From Gordius sp. MW1 (Eukaryota; Nematomorpha; Gordioida; Gordea; Gordiidae), in NCBI GenBank assembly GCA_964036665.1, contig OZ038528.1, positions 25,531,245 through 25,595,244 of the forward strand: 64,000 nt of DNA. Reading direction: 5' to 3'. Position numbers and translations under genes: made by a program. The notes below the pieces were generated by a model that was given only the letters and a program-made list of their open reading frames with translations, did no database searches and was not told the DNA's origin. Shown piece after piece: positions 24,452-36,587 of the stretch (position 1 is its first letter; every line of letters begins with the position of its first letter).

Positions 24452-24589
24452 ATCCTTGATTCTTTCAAGCGGGATGAATGTTGTGAAACATTATAAATTA
24501 TTCAGCTTTTCCTCACTCTATCAACTCTTCAGTCCTAAACAATTATGACGGGGTTTAAATCGAATAAAAACTTTATAATCTAGACCGAT

Positions 24590-24725
24590 CCGTTCGAAAA
24601 CTTTCAAGCCCACCCCAGCCCGTCAGTAATTATTTTGGGCATTTCAGGCCAGCCCGTACCCGTTTTGAAAATTTTTGGGCCAGCCCGGGCCCGTCCAAAC
24701 TTTCTTTCATGTGTTTTAGGCCAGC
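24590..24725. repeat. GC-rich GCCCG repeat
   Basis: Repeated GGCCAGCCCGTACCCG and GGGCCAGCCCGGGCCCG motifs. It belongs with the islands at 3580 and 25680. Confidence 0.45.
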
Positions 24726-25679
24726 CTATTGCTAAATAAAACAGGTATGCAACATTTTTTGCGATTTTACAGATGTTATTATTAGAATTTCTCGAGCAAT
24801 TGAATCAGTGGATATTTTTAAGGAATTGACTATAATCCATCTTCATCCATAAAAAATATTAAAAGAATTTATTTATTAGTGTCTTAAGTGTGTGTTAAAC
24901 ATAACATTTTTAAAATTACATCCTTATTTTTTGTGCAAAAATGGGGATGTAAAAAGTTTTTTTTTGAAATGTTATCCTTTATTAATTCGAAGTAAAGTGA
25001 GATAGTTGTGTAGTTAAATATCCACATTCCACATGTCCATAGGCCAACAGTAATTTATAAATCTTAAATTCTGGAAGTTGGCAAAAGTCATTTAAGATGC
25101 AATAAACCTTTAAAATATTAAATTTTATTAGTTAGCATAATATACAATAATTTTTTTTTAGTGTTAGATATATAAAGACATTAAAAAAAGGGTATAAGAA
25201 CAAAATATTTAAAAATAAAATGATTAAAAGGCATCTGTTTCTTCGTCTTCTTTAAGAATGGGCATTGAATCCATAAGGGAATAAAAATTATTTTAGTAAT
25301 GGCAATGGCGATCGCTTGTCTGTGTGAAGATATTGTCTAGGGACCTGGCGTTTATTAAGTTCATTAAAATAATTTAAAGCACTCATCCCTTTTTATTTTA
25401 GTTTGTGTAAAAGTGTAGTCATATAATATAAAATAAAACATGAGCAATTTAATAAAATTAAAATAGCATGGGACAGGTAAATGAAATAAATTTAAACACC
25501 ATTTCCATTTTGGTAAAAGGATTAATGCTATCTAAATATATTTTGCCATGAATTTTTATGTTTTAAATACTAAGAATTTATATTTAGGGGAAAAAATTAT
25601 AAAGCCTCTCTATGGTGGGTTTAAATTAAATATAAATTCCAGGACCGTTTACCGAATATTAAGTCCGTTCGAGCATGTT

Positions 25680-25800
25680 ATTAGACTTATTTGGCCCGCC
25701 CGAGCCTGGCCCGTTAATTTTTTTTTGTTTAAAAGCCCGCCGTACCCGCCCGTTGGCCGGGCTTTTGGGCCCGTCAGCAAGCCGGGCTTGCCCGTGCTGA
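25680..25800. repeat. GC-rich GCCCG repeat
   Basis: GCCCGCCCGAGCCTGGCCCG and GTTGGCCGGGCTTTTGGGCC motifs. The open frames over it on both strands are by-products of the repeat. Confidence 0.5.
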
Positions 25801-26046
25801 TCTCCAATTCCCATAATTTTTTCAGTAAATTATGTACTAACAAAATTTGTAACATTAATACATACCGGACATTTTAAACAGAAAAATAAAGAGTCAGAGT
25901 GTAGTCTAGAGCTGGAGCGCCATCAACTCCATAAAAGGATGATAATTTGAACCTTTTAATATAATATCTGATTTTGTTTTAAAAATTGGAATTAGTGAAA
26001 TTATGACTTAGTAAGCAGGTTTTGGTAAAGCAACGATTCAGATAAC

Positions 26047-26248
26047 TAGAGTTGTTAAATTGCTAACTTCCTTCAACTCCAGCTACCAACTGCTCTAGTT
26101 TCTGCTCGGCTCTCGAGCATTTTTATATGCTACGTTCTGCCTAGTGCACCGAACAGCGAGCTCATATTTTGCTAACGCGCATATTAAGCAACTCAGTGTG
26201 CGTGCTCGCGTCTGGAGTTTGAAGAATTTTAGCAATTTAACAACTCTA
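26047..26248. mobile_element. MITE family C with about 35-bp inverted ends
   Basis: Begins TAGAGTTGTTAAATTGCTAA and ends TTAGCAATTTAACAACTCTA. The arms extend inward through TTCAACTCCAG and CTGGAGTTTGAA. The interior is less AT-rich than its flanks. I found only this copy in the window. Confidence 0.65.
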
Positions 26249-27899
26249 AAGCTAACTATACAATTGAATAATAAAAATATATTTATACTGTAGCAGCTAA
26301 TAAACACTTTTGATCTTCTGGACATAAAGCTTGACACTTTATTTTTTTTATACATTTAGGAAATATTGTGCCTGGGTGATTCTAAAATAATCAAATTGCA
26401 CAATAAGTCTTATTATTTGACAGCACCACCTTTATACCTAAATGCTTGCTTATAATATCGTTTAATGAGATCACGCATTCAATTCCAGCTTCTTTCTGTG
26501 ACGAAATTTAATGTCAACGGATGCAATTTTCAAGCATATTTTATTAATAACATGGAGGAAGCGAGAATAAACTTTAATCTTGACAAAAGTCTTTCGGTAA
26601 ATATACTAACTAATTTTTTGTTTAACGCTAGAATCGTATTTCTCATATCGTAGTTTTAATAATAGCGTTAGCTGAGGAAAACTCAAAACAGGTTGTGATA
26701 TCTAAAGATTGAGTCTATCGTCTCATTTTTAATAACCGTTCATCTAAAGGCATGATTTATGTAATTACAAACCTTATCTTATAATGCAATATTTTGTTTT
26801 TTGATAAGATGATCAATATAGCGTGAGAACGTTAAAAATCCTCTATAATAAAATCTTCTAATTTTATGAATGAAATCATTGTTCCAGGCTTAAAAATACT
26901 GAACATTTAACATGGCTTTAACTAATGTATGTTATTTATAAGGTATAGTTAATGGAGGAGTCAAATTGAATTAGAACGAAAAATAATGGGAATCAATACT
27001 TACCTTAAAGCAGTGTTGGAGAGATCCGAGCCACTTATCTAACTGTGTTGCTCATATTAGGCTCTCAATTGAGAACTAGTTAATGAAAATTTGATTACTA
27101 AAATATTTAAACCATGACATCGCGAACTTATTAAATCAATGAAATTTTATTTATGCCCTATTAAGCTTTAAATATCATATGCCTCCCTTAGTAACAAGCT
27201 TTTAAATATTTGGCACATAACCAATTTATATTCACTTTGTCCATTTATAACACATACATTCCAACGATATTTATCTAAGATGTGGGCATGTATGCACCTC
27301 ATGGTGCTAGAAAAGGCAAATCCTAGCTAAAGTTGGGATAGTTTTCTTGTCTTCGGGGCTTAAAATGACGAAAGTAATAAAGGAATTATGAAGGTAATGC
27401 GCAATCATATTAAATATTATACTACCTCTAAGTATAATTTGTTGTGGGATACACAAGTTTGCTTATAGACTGTTAACATATATAAATTGTAGAAAATTCT
27501 CTTATAATAAGTGTTTTGCAATAGTTCAAAACGATGTGTTGGCCTAATATTTACTATATGTAAAAATTTCTTGCGTCTATATAAAAATAATTATTCGTGT
27601 GTGATGTAATAATACACAATGGTCAACTTATGGGCTTGAGGGTTTAATTGTTCAATCATTTATATTATCGTAAATTAATGGAGATGAGTAGGTATGTTAG
27701 TTATATTATTTTTAGAATAGAGTTATGTGCCGTCAACTAACATTATATTGGTTAGTGCTCATTAAAATCTACAAAGCTTAATACCAATTAAAACCCACCT
27801 TTAAATTATTATATTATATCTGGCTGTTGCTATGGAAGCTTGAGTGGGATTTCGGGACAGGAGTCATATGACTAACCTCTTTAACGAGTTATTGTGATT

Positions 27900-28015
27900 A
27901 GTGATTCGATCTCGTCTCATCTCGGTCTCGAAAGCAAAATCTCGCCTCGGGTGCGATTTATAAATCTCGGTCTTGTCTCGGCCTAGAAAAATCTCGATCT
28001 CGTCTCGTCTTTTAA
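27900..28015. repeat. TCTCG-rich repeat
   Basis: Dense TCTCGTCTCG and TCTCGGTCTCG motifs. A related, partly inverted block lies at 37605-37725 (TCTCGTCTCGTCTCGAGG and GGCGAGACGAGGCCGAGA). Confidence 0.45.
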
Positions 28016-28611
28016 AAATAATTATACCATATATATTTCGGGCTCTTAAAAATTATTATAAAAGATATAAATTCGTTAAAATGGAACAAATTTTTTTATC
28101 TCAAACCCCAAAACACAAGCTAGAGTAACTTGGTAGGAAGCATTCATATAGGTGTTATATACTACTTGACTCGAAGATATAAAGTTGCTAATTAATAAAT
28201 CTTATTTCCTAGCTAAGGCTCAATAAAAGATAAAGTTTAATAATATCATCATATTTTAATATTATGAATTTATTGAGTTTATATAATAACGTTAAAATAA
28301 TGACAAAAAATGCGAGAGTAAACTTTTAAATATATTATCATTATTTATAACAAGTATTTATCTGAACATTGCAAACACAATAAGAGCGGCATTATTGTTG
28401 GAAAAACATAAAAGTTTTAAGATCTTAGGTAAATTGCACATATATAAATTAATAAAAGTTGTTAAATATAAAATTTAAACAATTTTTTTATTCCCCAATA
28501 ATATCTTTTGTTAAATGAAACTATATACTACTATAAAAATCATATGCGAGGTAAACATTCAAAAATTGCGATCGCGTTGAAATGACAAATTATAATTCCG
28601 ATTTTCTGTTT

Positions 28612-31160
28612 TAAAAAAAAAGTTTCCCTTTTGTCAAGGGTATTGGCAGCTATACGGCGCCCCAATTCTTTCAGGAGGGCTGGGTTTTAGGACCTATTGT
28701 TGTAAGGGTAGTGGTCACTATAGGGCAGAAAAGGAGTGAGGAATTAAGTTCTGCGTATTTAGCTGACTTTATTCTTTCAGAATCGACAAGGGGGTCTTTG
28801 TTTTGGTTTGAGGGTGCAAAGGCATACGGACAAGTGTAGTCCCATGCTAGGCATAGCCCTTTTGCCCATGGGATGAGGGTCTGTCCATCGGGTCTCTTCT
28901 TGTCGCTAAGGCAAAGACCATTGTGCTCCAATTGGGAGGGAAAGCCAGCCTTATTGAATGTCTTCTGTAGAAGAGCATTAACAGATGTGTGACGTAAAAA
29001 TCTGGTTAAATTTGCAATGTAGGCCGTGATGACCTTTTGTACCTACAGATGAGCCACATAAGTTGCATTGATGGGGGGCAACTATATCACAACCTAGGCG
29101 GAGCCCTGTTGCGATCCTGAACTCGTTGTTGGAGAGTTGAAGGTCATGGGTCCGACTTGGGATGGCCTCCAACCACTCGTGGCCGGACCTTGATGCAAAA
29201 CTTCTTAAAGCTGGTAACTCCTCCAACGAAGCGCCCGATATAAGAGTTTTAAGGGCATGGTCGTAGAGAGGAGTGTTCCAACTTTTTTGAGAGTTTATGG
29301 TAGGGAATGGAGTGTTAGGGTCGGACAAAGAGCTCCACATGTCGAGAGCGATTTGGGTAAAGGGATCTAGTTGATTTATTATGTCGATGATTGATTGGTT
29401 TGGCTGAAAGTCGACTCGAGATGAAGGCCGACAAAGCTACTAGAGGGGGTGATCTCAGGCCCAAACCACCATATTTTGTGGGGAGACAGGCTTGTTTCCA
29501 TTGGGACCCTGTAAAAGAAAGGTTTGTGGTTTCCTCGACTACACCTTTGAGTTTTTGGTCGAATATAGATAGAGCATTAGGATTTAAAAATGAGGTGGAT
29601 GACCTGAAGATATGATTTATCTTAGGTAGAGAATGCAGTTTTTAATTAAAAAGAAAGCCTGGTGGGCTGGCAAGTAAGAAAGGAGGGGTTTGATTTCTAC
29701 TAGTTTTTGTATTGTCTCTGTTAATGACTTGTTACAAGGGTGTGAGTCACCTACGGGAGATCCTAAGTGCGTTAGTTCGTTAGGGTGAATATGTTTGAAA
29801 GCGTCAAAGTATGGGTCTAGGCTTAAAGAGTCAGTATTGTTTTTGCAAACCTCGATCTTGCTATGATTTAGATGGAGACCAAATTTTGAAGCCTCGACTT
29901 CTAGATAAGAGAGGGCTTCTTTGACGTCTTCGGCATTTCCCTTGATGGTACCATCGTCTAGGTACCACAAGTTGAGTGATAGATTATATTTAGAGGCTAG
30001 GTCTTCAGTCAGGGATTTTATACCTAGGCAGAATAGTAGGGGGCCTAGCGGGTCTCCTTGTTGAATGCCGTCACTCGATGCAATTATTTTGGAATTAAAG
30101 TTGAGCATGGAAGTAGGAGCGTAGCATGCGTTAAGGATGGAGTACTCGGGAAGAGATTTATAAGCCACGGTTAAGAAGTGTGACCTGTAGATCGTGTTAA
30201 ATGCGTTTTTGAAGTCAATCTTAGCTAGGATCGAATGGTCGGAATAGGCTAGGGCTATGCGAACAGCGTGAGAGGCGATTTCACAACCACCCTTGGTTCC
30301 GAAACCTAGTTGGATAGGAGCTAATTGATCTGCAATGTCGGATTTTACTCGTGCAATGATAAGTTTGCAGCATATGCGTCTAAAAATTGAACCCATGGCA
30401 ATTGGACGAAGGCCACCATCAGGTTTGGTGAGAGATATTAAGGTGGCCCCAAAAAATAGGGAGAGATCGCGTCAGGTACTAAGCCTTTAATAACCTAGTT
30501 AAGGAAGGTTGCTAGGGTGGATGTGAAGTGGCCAGACCTGTCAATGTGAGGTCTTGTTAATTCTATTAAATGTGAAGCACGGAAGCCGTCTAAACCAGAA
30601 CCTACTAAGGATTTTTTAAAAGAACCGATAGCCTCGAGAATTTCAGGCGTGAAGTCCTTGAAGGGGGAGTTGATTGTAGGGGGAAATTGGGAGCAATTTC
30701 TTTCAGGGTGTTTAGTTTGTAAAGATTCGAAGGTTTCTTGAGTGTCTGGAGAAATTTTGCAGTCTGATTGGCCAGGCGAAGGGCACCCTGGATGTCAAAG
30801 TGGTTGAGTTTTGAGGAAACCCGTTTGGCTCTTTGTTGAACTGATGTAATCTTATGGATGTGTGGCTCGTATATAATGGGGGGTGATGAAACGTCCCATT
30901 TTGCTGAGTTTTGTTTAACCCAATTCGAGAGGGTACCTTTGTAATTTGATGGTGGTATTGAAAGGACACGGGAAGTAAATTGAAAAAGGTTGGCCCAATG
31001 GAGGGTGCTTGGGTCCTTAGAGAGGTGTGAGATGGCATCAGTAAGGGCAATTAGAACTTGATGTCTGGCACCTTTAGAGATGTTTTTTAGAATCCTGTTA
31101 ACAGGAGAATGAGGAATGTCTGAATATGTATTGGTGGTGGTGGTTTTATAGTGCAACATC
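28612..31160 (-). mobile_element. Degenerate non-LTR retrotransposon with C-terminal zinc motif
   Basis: Minus-strand remnant of a non-LTR retrotransposon. In order it has an N-terminal segment (31159-30605), the reverse transcriptase (30396-29617, with IDFKNAFN, GIQQGDPLGPLLF and the catalytic YLDDG), a conserved post-RT segment, a C-x2-C...H...C zinc motif (CNLCGSSVGTKGHHGLHC near 29050) and a C-terminal block with KRPDGQTLIPW and AWDYTCP near 28860. Frames change near 30440, 29600 and 28995 and a stop falls near 30500, so it is dead. The order RT, CCHC, then a PD..D-like block resembles elements with a restriction-like endonuclease, but that assignment is inference. The 3' end looks truncated near 28612. 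Confidence 0.85.
29617..30396 (-). pseudogene. Reverse transcriptase domain of the non-LTR remnant
   Basis: Longest open stretch of the remnant (about 260 codons). It begins near the conserved GSIFRR region and holds the palm motifs (IDFKNAFN, QQGDPLGPL, YLDDG). Catalytic aspartates are intact, but upstream and downstream parts are in other frames, so no full-length protein can be made from this copy. Confidence 0.8.
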
Positions 31161-32009
31161 CCCTAACATATAACAAAATATTTATTTAATCCATTTATTA
31201 TTAATTTTTGCATAAAAAAATTACGTACTAATAAAGCTTATGTTTATATATTTTAGTTTATTGATAAATTGCAGCAGTTTGCAAAAAATTCAGTGAATTT
31301 GAATGCATCTGTCAAGCCCACATTTTGACGTAAAATGTTATGGTTGAAAATTGTTGAGTTGTGCCATGTGTTTAGGCATAGCAACTCAGGACAGATTCAT
31401 GAGTTACTCTATTACGATGTTTTCAAATAGTCAGAGACGCCTTCGAAAACAAGCTTTAGGCAGGCACCGAGGTCACCGGGGTGCTCAGAAATTCTCTAGC
31501 CATTGCTGCTAGATTGGGATAATTATTTTTGTTATTCAACTAATTATATCGGGAAAAGACCACACGGGGTCACACTCCCATGGTCCCGAGGACTGAATCT
31601 CATTTGGGATTTCACCCGACCTTATAGTCAGTGCAGAGAATAGGAAGACAATTAAATATTCCTCCAACGCGGACACAATATTCATTCCCGTAGTGGTACC
31701 CACAATTGGAAATAGGGGGCGCCGAAGCTCTCGCTCTCCTGAAACAAATTAAAGAAGCGATCTCGAACGTCCCATTAGTTGAAAGAGTACTTTTTTATCA
31801 GGCAAAAGATCACAATGGAAACGTTAAATCCACGATTTCCATACACGGGTCAATGCCATCCGTTTATAGTGCATTTTTATGTTTTTTAAGTCGTGAATGT
31901 AATTTTTCGTATATGATTTTATAAATATAAAAATATAAAAAAATTTAATAAAGTATCTATACAATTATTTAGTCATTTTTAAAGAATATGTTTGATAAAT
32001 GATAACTGT
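31161..32009. other. Region between retroelements with repeat fragments
   Basis: 31270-31700 is less AT-rich than its surroundings and may be the 5' untranslated part of the minus-strand non-LTR element or another repeat. I cannot assign it. 31752-31920 is a copy of the repeat at 1492-1664. Confidence 0.4.
31752..31920 (+). repeat. Dispersed repeat, copy 2
   Basis: Matches 1492-1664 with scattered changes. Shared stretches include AAGCGATCTC and GTCGTGAATGTAATTTTT. The open frame across it reflects the repeat, not a host gene. Confidence 0.6.
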
Positions 32010-32274
32010 TGTAGCGACATAAACATGGAGAATGTAACAAGTCGACGAAAGACAGAGGTTTTGATTATCTCCTGACATGTGGATTGCATCATTTTTCATC
32101 ATCACACTTCGCTAAAAATCGCTATTATTAATCTAAAAAATGTAAATAAACTATCGCGAATCTTAAACACATATCAACCTATCTTATCTTTGAGATTATC
32201 ACTCCCTTCGCATATATTTCTGTATTTGTAGTTTAATCGTCGAAATAAAATATAGTAGTATACAAAATACAACA
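32010..32274 (+). repeat. 5' LTR of the CsRn1-like element
   Basis: Starts TGTAGCGACATAAAC and ends AAAATACAACA, with TG...CA termini and 265 bp. It matches 36319-36583 apart from one A/T difference in the ATATCAACCTA/ATATCATCCTA stretch. Confidence 0.95.
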
Positions 32275-32295
32275 TTGGTGACCGTTCAACGTGAT
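32275..32295 (+). promoter_or_regulatory. Primer binding site of the CsRn1-like element
   Basis: TTGGTGACCGTTCAACGTGA follows the LTR directly. TGGTGACC and ACGTGAT fit the complement of a tRNA-Trp 3' end, with mismatches in between. Confidence 0.6.
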
Positions 32296-33123
32296 ATGGA
32301 TACACAATCGTCTGACAATTCAACTCTCTACAATGAGACAGCATCCAACACTCCCACCACGGCAAACACATCATCAGTATACATCAAGCTACCTACATTT
32401 CACCTCAGAAACATCCAAATCTGGATAGCTCAGGTCGACGCAATATTTTCCACTAGGAGAATCGTATCACAAAGAGTCAAGTATGCTTATCTTTTAGAAT
32501 CTCTCCCGGCTGAGATAGCCGAAGAAGTGGCCGACCTTATACTAAACATCCCAGATGAAGACCCTTATGATGTGTTAAAGCAAGCCTTAGTCAAAAGAAT
32601 TGAGAGTGAAGCAAAAAGAATAGACAAGCTGTTCAAGGACATATATTTGGGAGATAAAACACCATCCCAATTACTTAGGCATCTGAAGAGTCTTGTCGGG
32701 GAACAGCAAATGAGTGATAAAATTCTAAAAACCCTTTGGACACAAAAACTTCCAAGGGAGGTAACAGGTATCTTAACTTGCATAGGAGAAGAAAAGTCTC
32801 TGGCACATTTGGCTGAGGTGGCAGACAAAATCTACGAGACATATACGGCCAACAGCGTAGCTTCCATAGCAAGCCCTCAAATGAGCCAAACAAACGAAAT
32901 ACAGGAACTGGTAAAAATGGTCGCACAGTTGGAATTGAAAGTAAACCAGCTGGTCAATCAGCCACCACAAAGTAGAAAGGTTTGGAGATCCCCAAGCAGA
33001 TCACGGTCAACATCAAGACACCATCGAGAAGAAATTTGTTGGTATCACCACAAGTTCAAGGGTAACGCTCAAAAATGCACACAACCATGCGCATTTACCT
33101 CAAACTCCCAGTCAAAAAACTAA
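32296..33123 (+). CDS. gag: Gag of the CsRn1-like element
   Basis: Structural capsid protein. I place the start at the ATG at 32296, because upstream codons in this frame lie in the primer site. The N-terminal part ([20 protein letters not shown]) matches the gag motif of CsRn1-type elements. The C-terminus carries [18 protein letters not shown], an unusual CHCC zinc motif in place of a CCHC knuckle, preceded by an Arg/Ser-rich stretch. The end overlaps pol by about 49 nt with pol in the -1 frame, consistent with translational frameshifting. No internal stop. Confidence 0.88.
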   Translation: MDTQSSDNSTLYNETASNTPTTANTSSVYIKLPTFHLRNIQIWIAQVDAIFSTRRIVSQRVKYAYLLESLPAEIAEEVADLILNIPDEDPYDVLKQALVKRIESEAKRIDKLFKDIYLGDKTPSQLLRHLKSLVGEQQMSDKILKTLWTQKLPREVTGILTCIGEEKSLAHLAEVADKIYETYTANSVASIASPQMSQTNEIQELVKMVAQLELKVNQLVNQPPQSRKVWRSPSRSRSTSRHHREEICWYHHKFKGNAQKCTQPCAFTSNSQSKN

Positions 33124-34457
33124 CTGACCTTTCCATTCAGGCGACTTCCGGAAACGGTCATAAACCAAGTCGCCTATTCTACATCATTGATCATACGTCA
33201 GGACATAAGTTTTTGATTGACACAGGAGCTGACGTGTCCATCATTCCAAGACCCGTCAATTCACCTAAGGTACCAAATGGTCCAGTATTGCAGGCGGCCA
33301 ATAATAGCAATATCTCTACCTATGGACAAAAGATGTTGTCCCTCAATCTAGGTCTGAGACGCCCAATACAGTGGTTATTTCTGATCGCCGAGGTACACAC
33401 CCCTATCATTGGAGCCGACCTCTTGCACCAATACAACATCATCGTAGATGTCAAAAACCAGCGATTAATTGATGGTCTGACTCACGTAACTTCAAAAGGA
33501 ATTTCCACCCATCATCAAACGTTAGGAATCCGCATAGCTCTCTCGAGTCAGGACTCTAAGTTGGAATCTGTGATCAACAACTTTCCATCACTCCTAACTC
33601 CTTTAAATTTCACCCAACAAATTTCAACCAACGACATTTTTCACCACATAGCAACAAAAGGGCCGGCACAATACGCACGCCCAAGGCGACTTACTGCTGA
33701 AAAACTTAATGTTGCTAAGAAAGAATTTGAATATATGTTGGAACTGGGAATCATAAGGAAATCTAAAAGCAACTGGGCGGCACCAATACATTTGGCTGCT
33801 AAAAAATCAGGTGACTGGCGTCCGTGTGGAGATTATAGAGCCTTGAACAAAGTCACCGTACCAGACAGGTACCCAATTCCTCACATTCACGACTTCACAG
33901 CTAACCTTCACGGAAAAGCAATTTTTTCCAAGCTGGATTTAGTTAGAGCCTACCATCACATTCCGGTAGCGCCGGACGACATCTGTAAAACAGCCGTGAC
34001 GACACCATTCGGTCTTTACGAATTCACGAGGATGCCGTTTGGTCTAAAGAATGCAGCTCAAACGTTCCAAAGATTCATAGACGAAGTTTTGCGAGGACTG
34101 AATTACGCCTACGCGTACATAGACGATGTACTTATAGCAAGCGGCTCAGAAGAGGAACACGAGGTACATCTAAAGACCGTCTTGCAACGACTCCAAAAGT
34201 ACGACCTCAGGATCAACCCTGCAAAATGTCAATTTGGAGTGCGGGAATTAGAGTTCCTAGGTCACAAAGTTTCGGCCACAGGTATTTTTCCTTTACCAGA
34301 GAAGATTGAGGCTATTAAAAACTTTGCGACGCCAGTTTCATGTAAACAACTCCGAAGATTCTTAGGCATGATCAACTTCTATCGAAGATTTCTGCCCAAT
34401 ATTGCTCAAATCCTAAATCCGTTGACAGACATACTAAAGAATCCGCAAAATCTATAG
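33075..34457 (+). CDS. pol: Pol part 1: protease and reverse transcriptase
   Basis: Aspartic protease motif [14 protein letters not shown] lies near 33220. The Ty3/Gypsy reverse transcriptase follows, with [41 protein letters not shown] and the catalytic YIDDV near 34115. The frame ends at a TAG at 34455-34457, just after the [13 protein letters not shown] motif. The continuation of pol is in another frame from this region, so a single indel between about 34420 and 34450 breaks the polyprotein. Confidence 0.9.
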   Translation: MHTTMRIYLKLPVKKLTDLSIQATSGNGHKPSRLFYIIDHTSGHKFLIDTGADVSIIPRPVNSPKVPNGPVLQAANNSNISTYGQKMLSLNLGLRRPIQWLFLIAEVHTPIIGADLLHQYNIIVDVKNQRLIDGLTHVTSKGISTHHQTLGIRIALSSQDSKLESVINNFPSLLTPLNFTQQISTNDIFHHIATKGPAQYARPRRLTAEKLNVAKKEFEYMLELGIIRKSKSNWAAPIHLAAKKSGDWRPCGDYRALNKVTVPDRYPIPHIHDFTANLHGKAIFSKLDLVRAYHHIPVAPDDICKTAVTTPFGLYEFTRMPFGLKNAAQTFQRFIDEVLRGLNYAYAYIDDVLIASGSEEEHEVHLKTVLQRLQKYDLRINPAKCQFGVRELEFLGHKVSATGIFPLPEKIEAIKNFATPVSCKQLRRFLGMINFYRRFLPNIAQILNPLTDILKNPQNL

Positions 34458-36247
34458 CGTTCAACAAACTTCAGGAAGAAGCTTTCGAAAAAGCAAAATC
34501 CGCTCTAATCACTTTTACCAAGCTAAATTTTTTGAACACCAGTCCAGAAACCCAAATTACACTAACAACAGACGCCTCTAATTCAGCAGTCAGTGCGGTA
34601 TTACAACAAACAATGGCCGGAGAGACTACACCAATAGCATTTTTCTCTGCTAAACTTCAACCAACACAATCACGATACAGTACATTTGGTCGTGAGCTTC
34701 TCGCCATTTACCTAGCAATCAAGCATTTTCGACACATCCTGGAAGGCCAAATATTTACCTTGTACACCGACCACAAACCACTCACATACGCCTTTGACGC
34801 TAAGCCTGATAAGTACTCTCCGAGAGAGATACGACAGCTCGACCTAATCTCACAATATACCACTGACATTCGCTTCATTAAAGGCGAAGGAAACACAGTA
34901 GCAGATGCTCTATCTCGGATAGGAGTAGACGCGGTAAATCTTCCAAAAATGCCAGAATTAGACGACATTAGCAAGCACCAAAAAAACGACAAGTCTTTGG
35001 AAGGTTTAGAAGATACTACTTCACTAAAACTACAAGTATTACCCATCCCAGGGTCAGATAACAAAATCCTTTGCGATTTGTCGACTACTAAGCCTCGACC
35101 GGTCATACCTGACGCACTGAGGAGAACAGTTTTTGACCATTTTCACTCGTTATCACACCCAGGAGTTCGATCCACCCTAAAGCTCATCACTAGTCGCGTA
35201 GTCTGGCCATCTATCAACAAGGACGTCACTAACTGGGCAAGAACATGCATAAGATGTCAACGTTGTAAAGTACACCGACACACCATTACGAAACCAGGTA
35301 CTTTTAAACAACCCGATGCCAGATTCGCTCATGTCCACTTGGATGTAGTAGGACCACTACCACCCTCCAACGGGTTCACTCACATGCTAACGGCAGTTGA
35401 CCGTTTCTCGAGATGGCCCATGGCCATACCACTTAAAGAAACATCCGCCGAAGTTATCGCGGACAAATTTATCAAGAACTGGGTGGCAAATTATGGGGTT
35501 CCGAGTACAGTTACCACAGATAGGGGATCCCAGTTTCAGTCACAGCTTTTTAGAGAGTTCGCGAATATTTTAGGATGCGAACACATCAAAACTACAGCTT
35601 ACCACCCGTCCGCAAACGGGTTAGTTGAACGTTTCCACCGGCAGTTAAAGGCTTCGTTAAAAGCCGCAGGAAACACAAAATGGAGTGAAGTTCTTCCCTT
35701 TGTCCTATTAGGTATCCGCACAACCATCAAAGAAGACATTGGTCTCACGCCGGCGGAAGTGCTATACGGGACTAACTTAAGTCTCCCAGGAGATTATTTT
35801 TCACAAGAAACAACGCAACAATCAGCAGAACAAGTACATCAATTCGTCGAGAAGTTGAGAGAAGCGATGATGGCGTCGCCGTACCCCGTGCCACACCACC
35901 ATGGAGAAACAAAAGAACAGGTAAATCGGTACCTGTGGGAAACACCGCAAGTGTTTGTCAGAAATGATACAGTACGCAAACCACTCACCCCACCCTACGA
36001 TGGGCCCTTCAAAGTCTTACTTCGTAGACCAAAGTACTTTATAATCGAGAAAAATGGAAAAAAGGACTCCATATCAATCGACCGATTGAAGCCCGCTTAT
36101 GTAGAAAGCAAGAAACCGGTACATAATCAAGAAACCTCCCTCAAGAAACCTATTTCACAAGAACCAGAGCAGGAACAACAACCAGTCAAAACCACTCGCA
36201 GTGGCAGACATGTCCATTGGCCCAAAAGACTTTGCCAATACAAGTGA
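34451..36247 (+). CDS. pol: Pol part 2: RNase H and integrase
   Basis: Continuation of pol after the frameshift, with no start codon of its own. RNase H motifs are [27 protein letters not shown] and YTDHKPL. Integrase has the HHCC zinc finger (HSLSHPG ... CIRCQRC) and the catalytic D, D, E in [18 protein letters not shown] and NGLVERFHR. It ends just upstream of the polypurine tract. All catalytic residues are present, so this half looks intact. Confidence 0.9.
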   Translation, partial: SIAFNKLQEEAFEKAKSALITFTKLNFLNTSPETQITLTTDASNSAVSAVLQQTMAGETTPIAFFSAKLQPTQSRYSTFGRELLAIYLAIKHFRHILEGQIFTLYTDHKPLTYAFDAKPDKYSPREIRQLDLISQYTTDIRFIKGEGNTVADALSRIGVDAVNLPKMPELDDISKHQKNDKSLEGLEDTTSLKLQVLPIPGSDNKILCDLSTTKPRPVIPDALRRTVFDHFHSLSHPGVRSTLKLITSRVVWPSINKDVTNWARTCIRCQRCKVHRHTITKPGTFKQPDARFAHVHLDVVGPLPPSNGFTHMLTAVDRFSRWPMAIPLKETSAEVIADKFIKNWVANYGVPSTVTTDRGSQFQSQLFREFANILGCEHIKTTAYHPSANGLVERFHRQLKASLKAAGNTKWSEVLPFVLLGIRTTIKEDIGLTPAEVLYGTNLSLPGDYFSQETTQQSAEQVHQFVEKLREAMMASPYPVPHHHGETKEQVNRYLWETPQVFVRNDTVRKPLTPPYDGPFKVLLRRPKYFIIEKNGKKDSISIDRLKPAYVESKKPVHNQETSLKKPISQEPEQEQQPVKTTRSGRHVHWPKRLCQYK

Positions 36248-36299
36248 TACACAGGCGAGATGGTGTCCACCTAATCGATTGTTTAGTGTTACTCCAAAC

Positions 36300-36318
36300 A
36301 ATCTAGGGGGAGAATATC
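36300..36318 (+). promoter_or_regulatory. Polypurine tract
   Basis: CTAGGGGGAGAATAT lies directly before the 3' LTR. This purine run is where plus-strand DNA synthesis of the element would be primed. Confidence 0.65.
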
Positions 36319-36583
36319 TGTAGCGACATAAACATGGAGAATGTAACAAGTCGACGAAAGACAGAGGTTTTGATTATCTCCTGACATGTGGATTGCATCA
36401 TTTTTCATCATCACACTTCGCTAAAAATCGCTATTATTAATCTAAAAAATGTAAATAAACTATCGCGAATCTTAAACACATATCATCCTATCTTATCTTT
36501 GAGATTATCACTCCCTTCGCATATATTTCTGTATTTGTAGTTTAATCGTCGAAATAAAATATAGTAGTATACAAAATACAACA
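36319..36583 (+). repeat. 3' LTR of the CsRn1-like element
   Basis: 265 bp, TG...CA ends, identical to the 5' LTR except for one base. It is followed by the CTGT target-site copy. Confidence 0.95.
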
Positions 36584-36587
36584 CTGT

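Larger units (their letters stand above)
21532..28611. other. Intergenic region rich in short repeats
   Basis: Seven kilobases upstream of the integrin start, presumably including its promoter. I see MITE copies (listed separately), GC-rich and TCTCG-rich repeats, G-rich runs near 21880, 22190 and 22375, and one exon-like segment at 22628-22743. Short minus-strand peptides near 25200-25400 (for example MSALNYFNELNKRQVPRQ) are too weak to call. Confidence 0.45.
32010..36583 (+). mobile_element. Young Ty3/Gypsy LTR retrotransposon, CsRn1-like
   Basis: Complete element of 4574 bp: LTR, primer site, gag, pol (protease, reverse transcriptase, RNase H, integrase), polypurine tract, LTR. CTGT at 32006-32009 and 36584-36587 is a 4-bp target-site duplication. 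The two 265-bp LTRs differ at one position by my reading, so insertion is recent. The sequence after the 5' LTR (TGGTGACC ... ACGTGAT) resembles a tRNA-Trp primer site, and gag ends in a Cys-x2-His...Cys-x3-Cys motif. Both are known traits of the CsRn1 clade. One frameshift splits pol, so this copy is probably not autonomous. Confidence 0.93.

Noticed and set aside
25548-25877. 109-codon plus-strand ORF and its minus-strand partner
   Set aside because: Both cross a GCCCG repeat island and have no family likeness.
31706-31924. 72-codon ORF
   Set aside because: It covers a dispersed repeat that also occurs, with stops, at 1492-1664.
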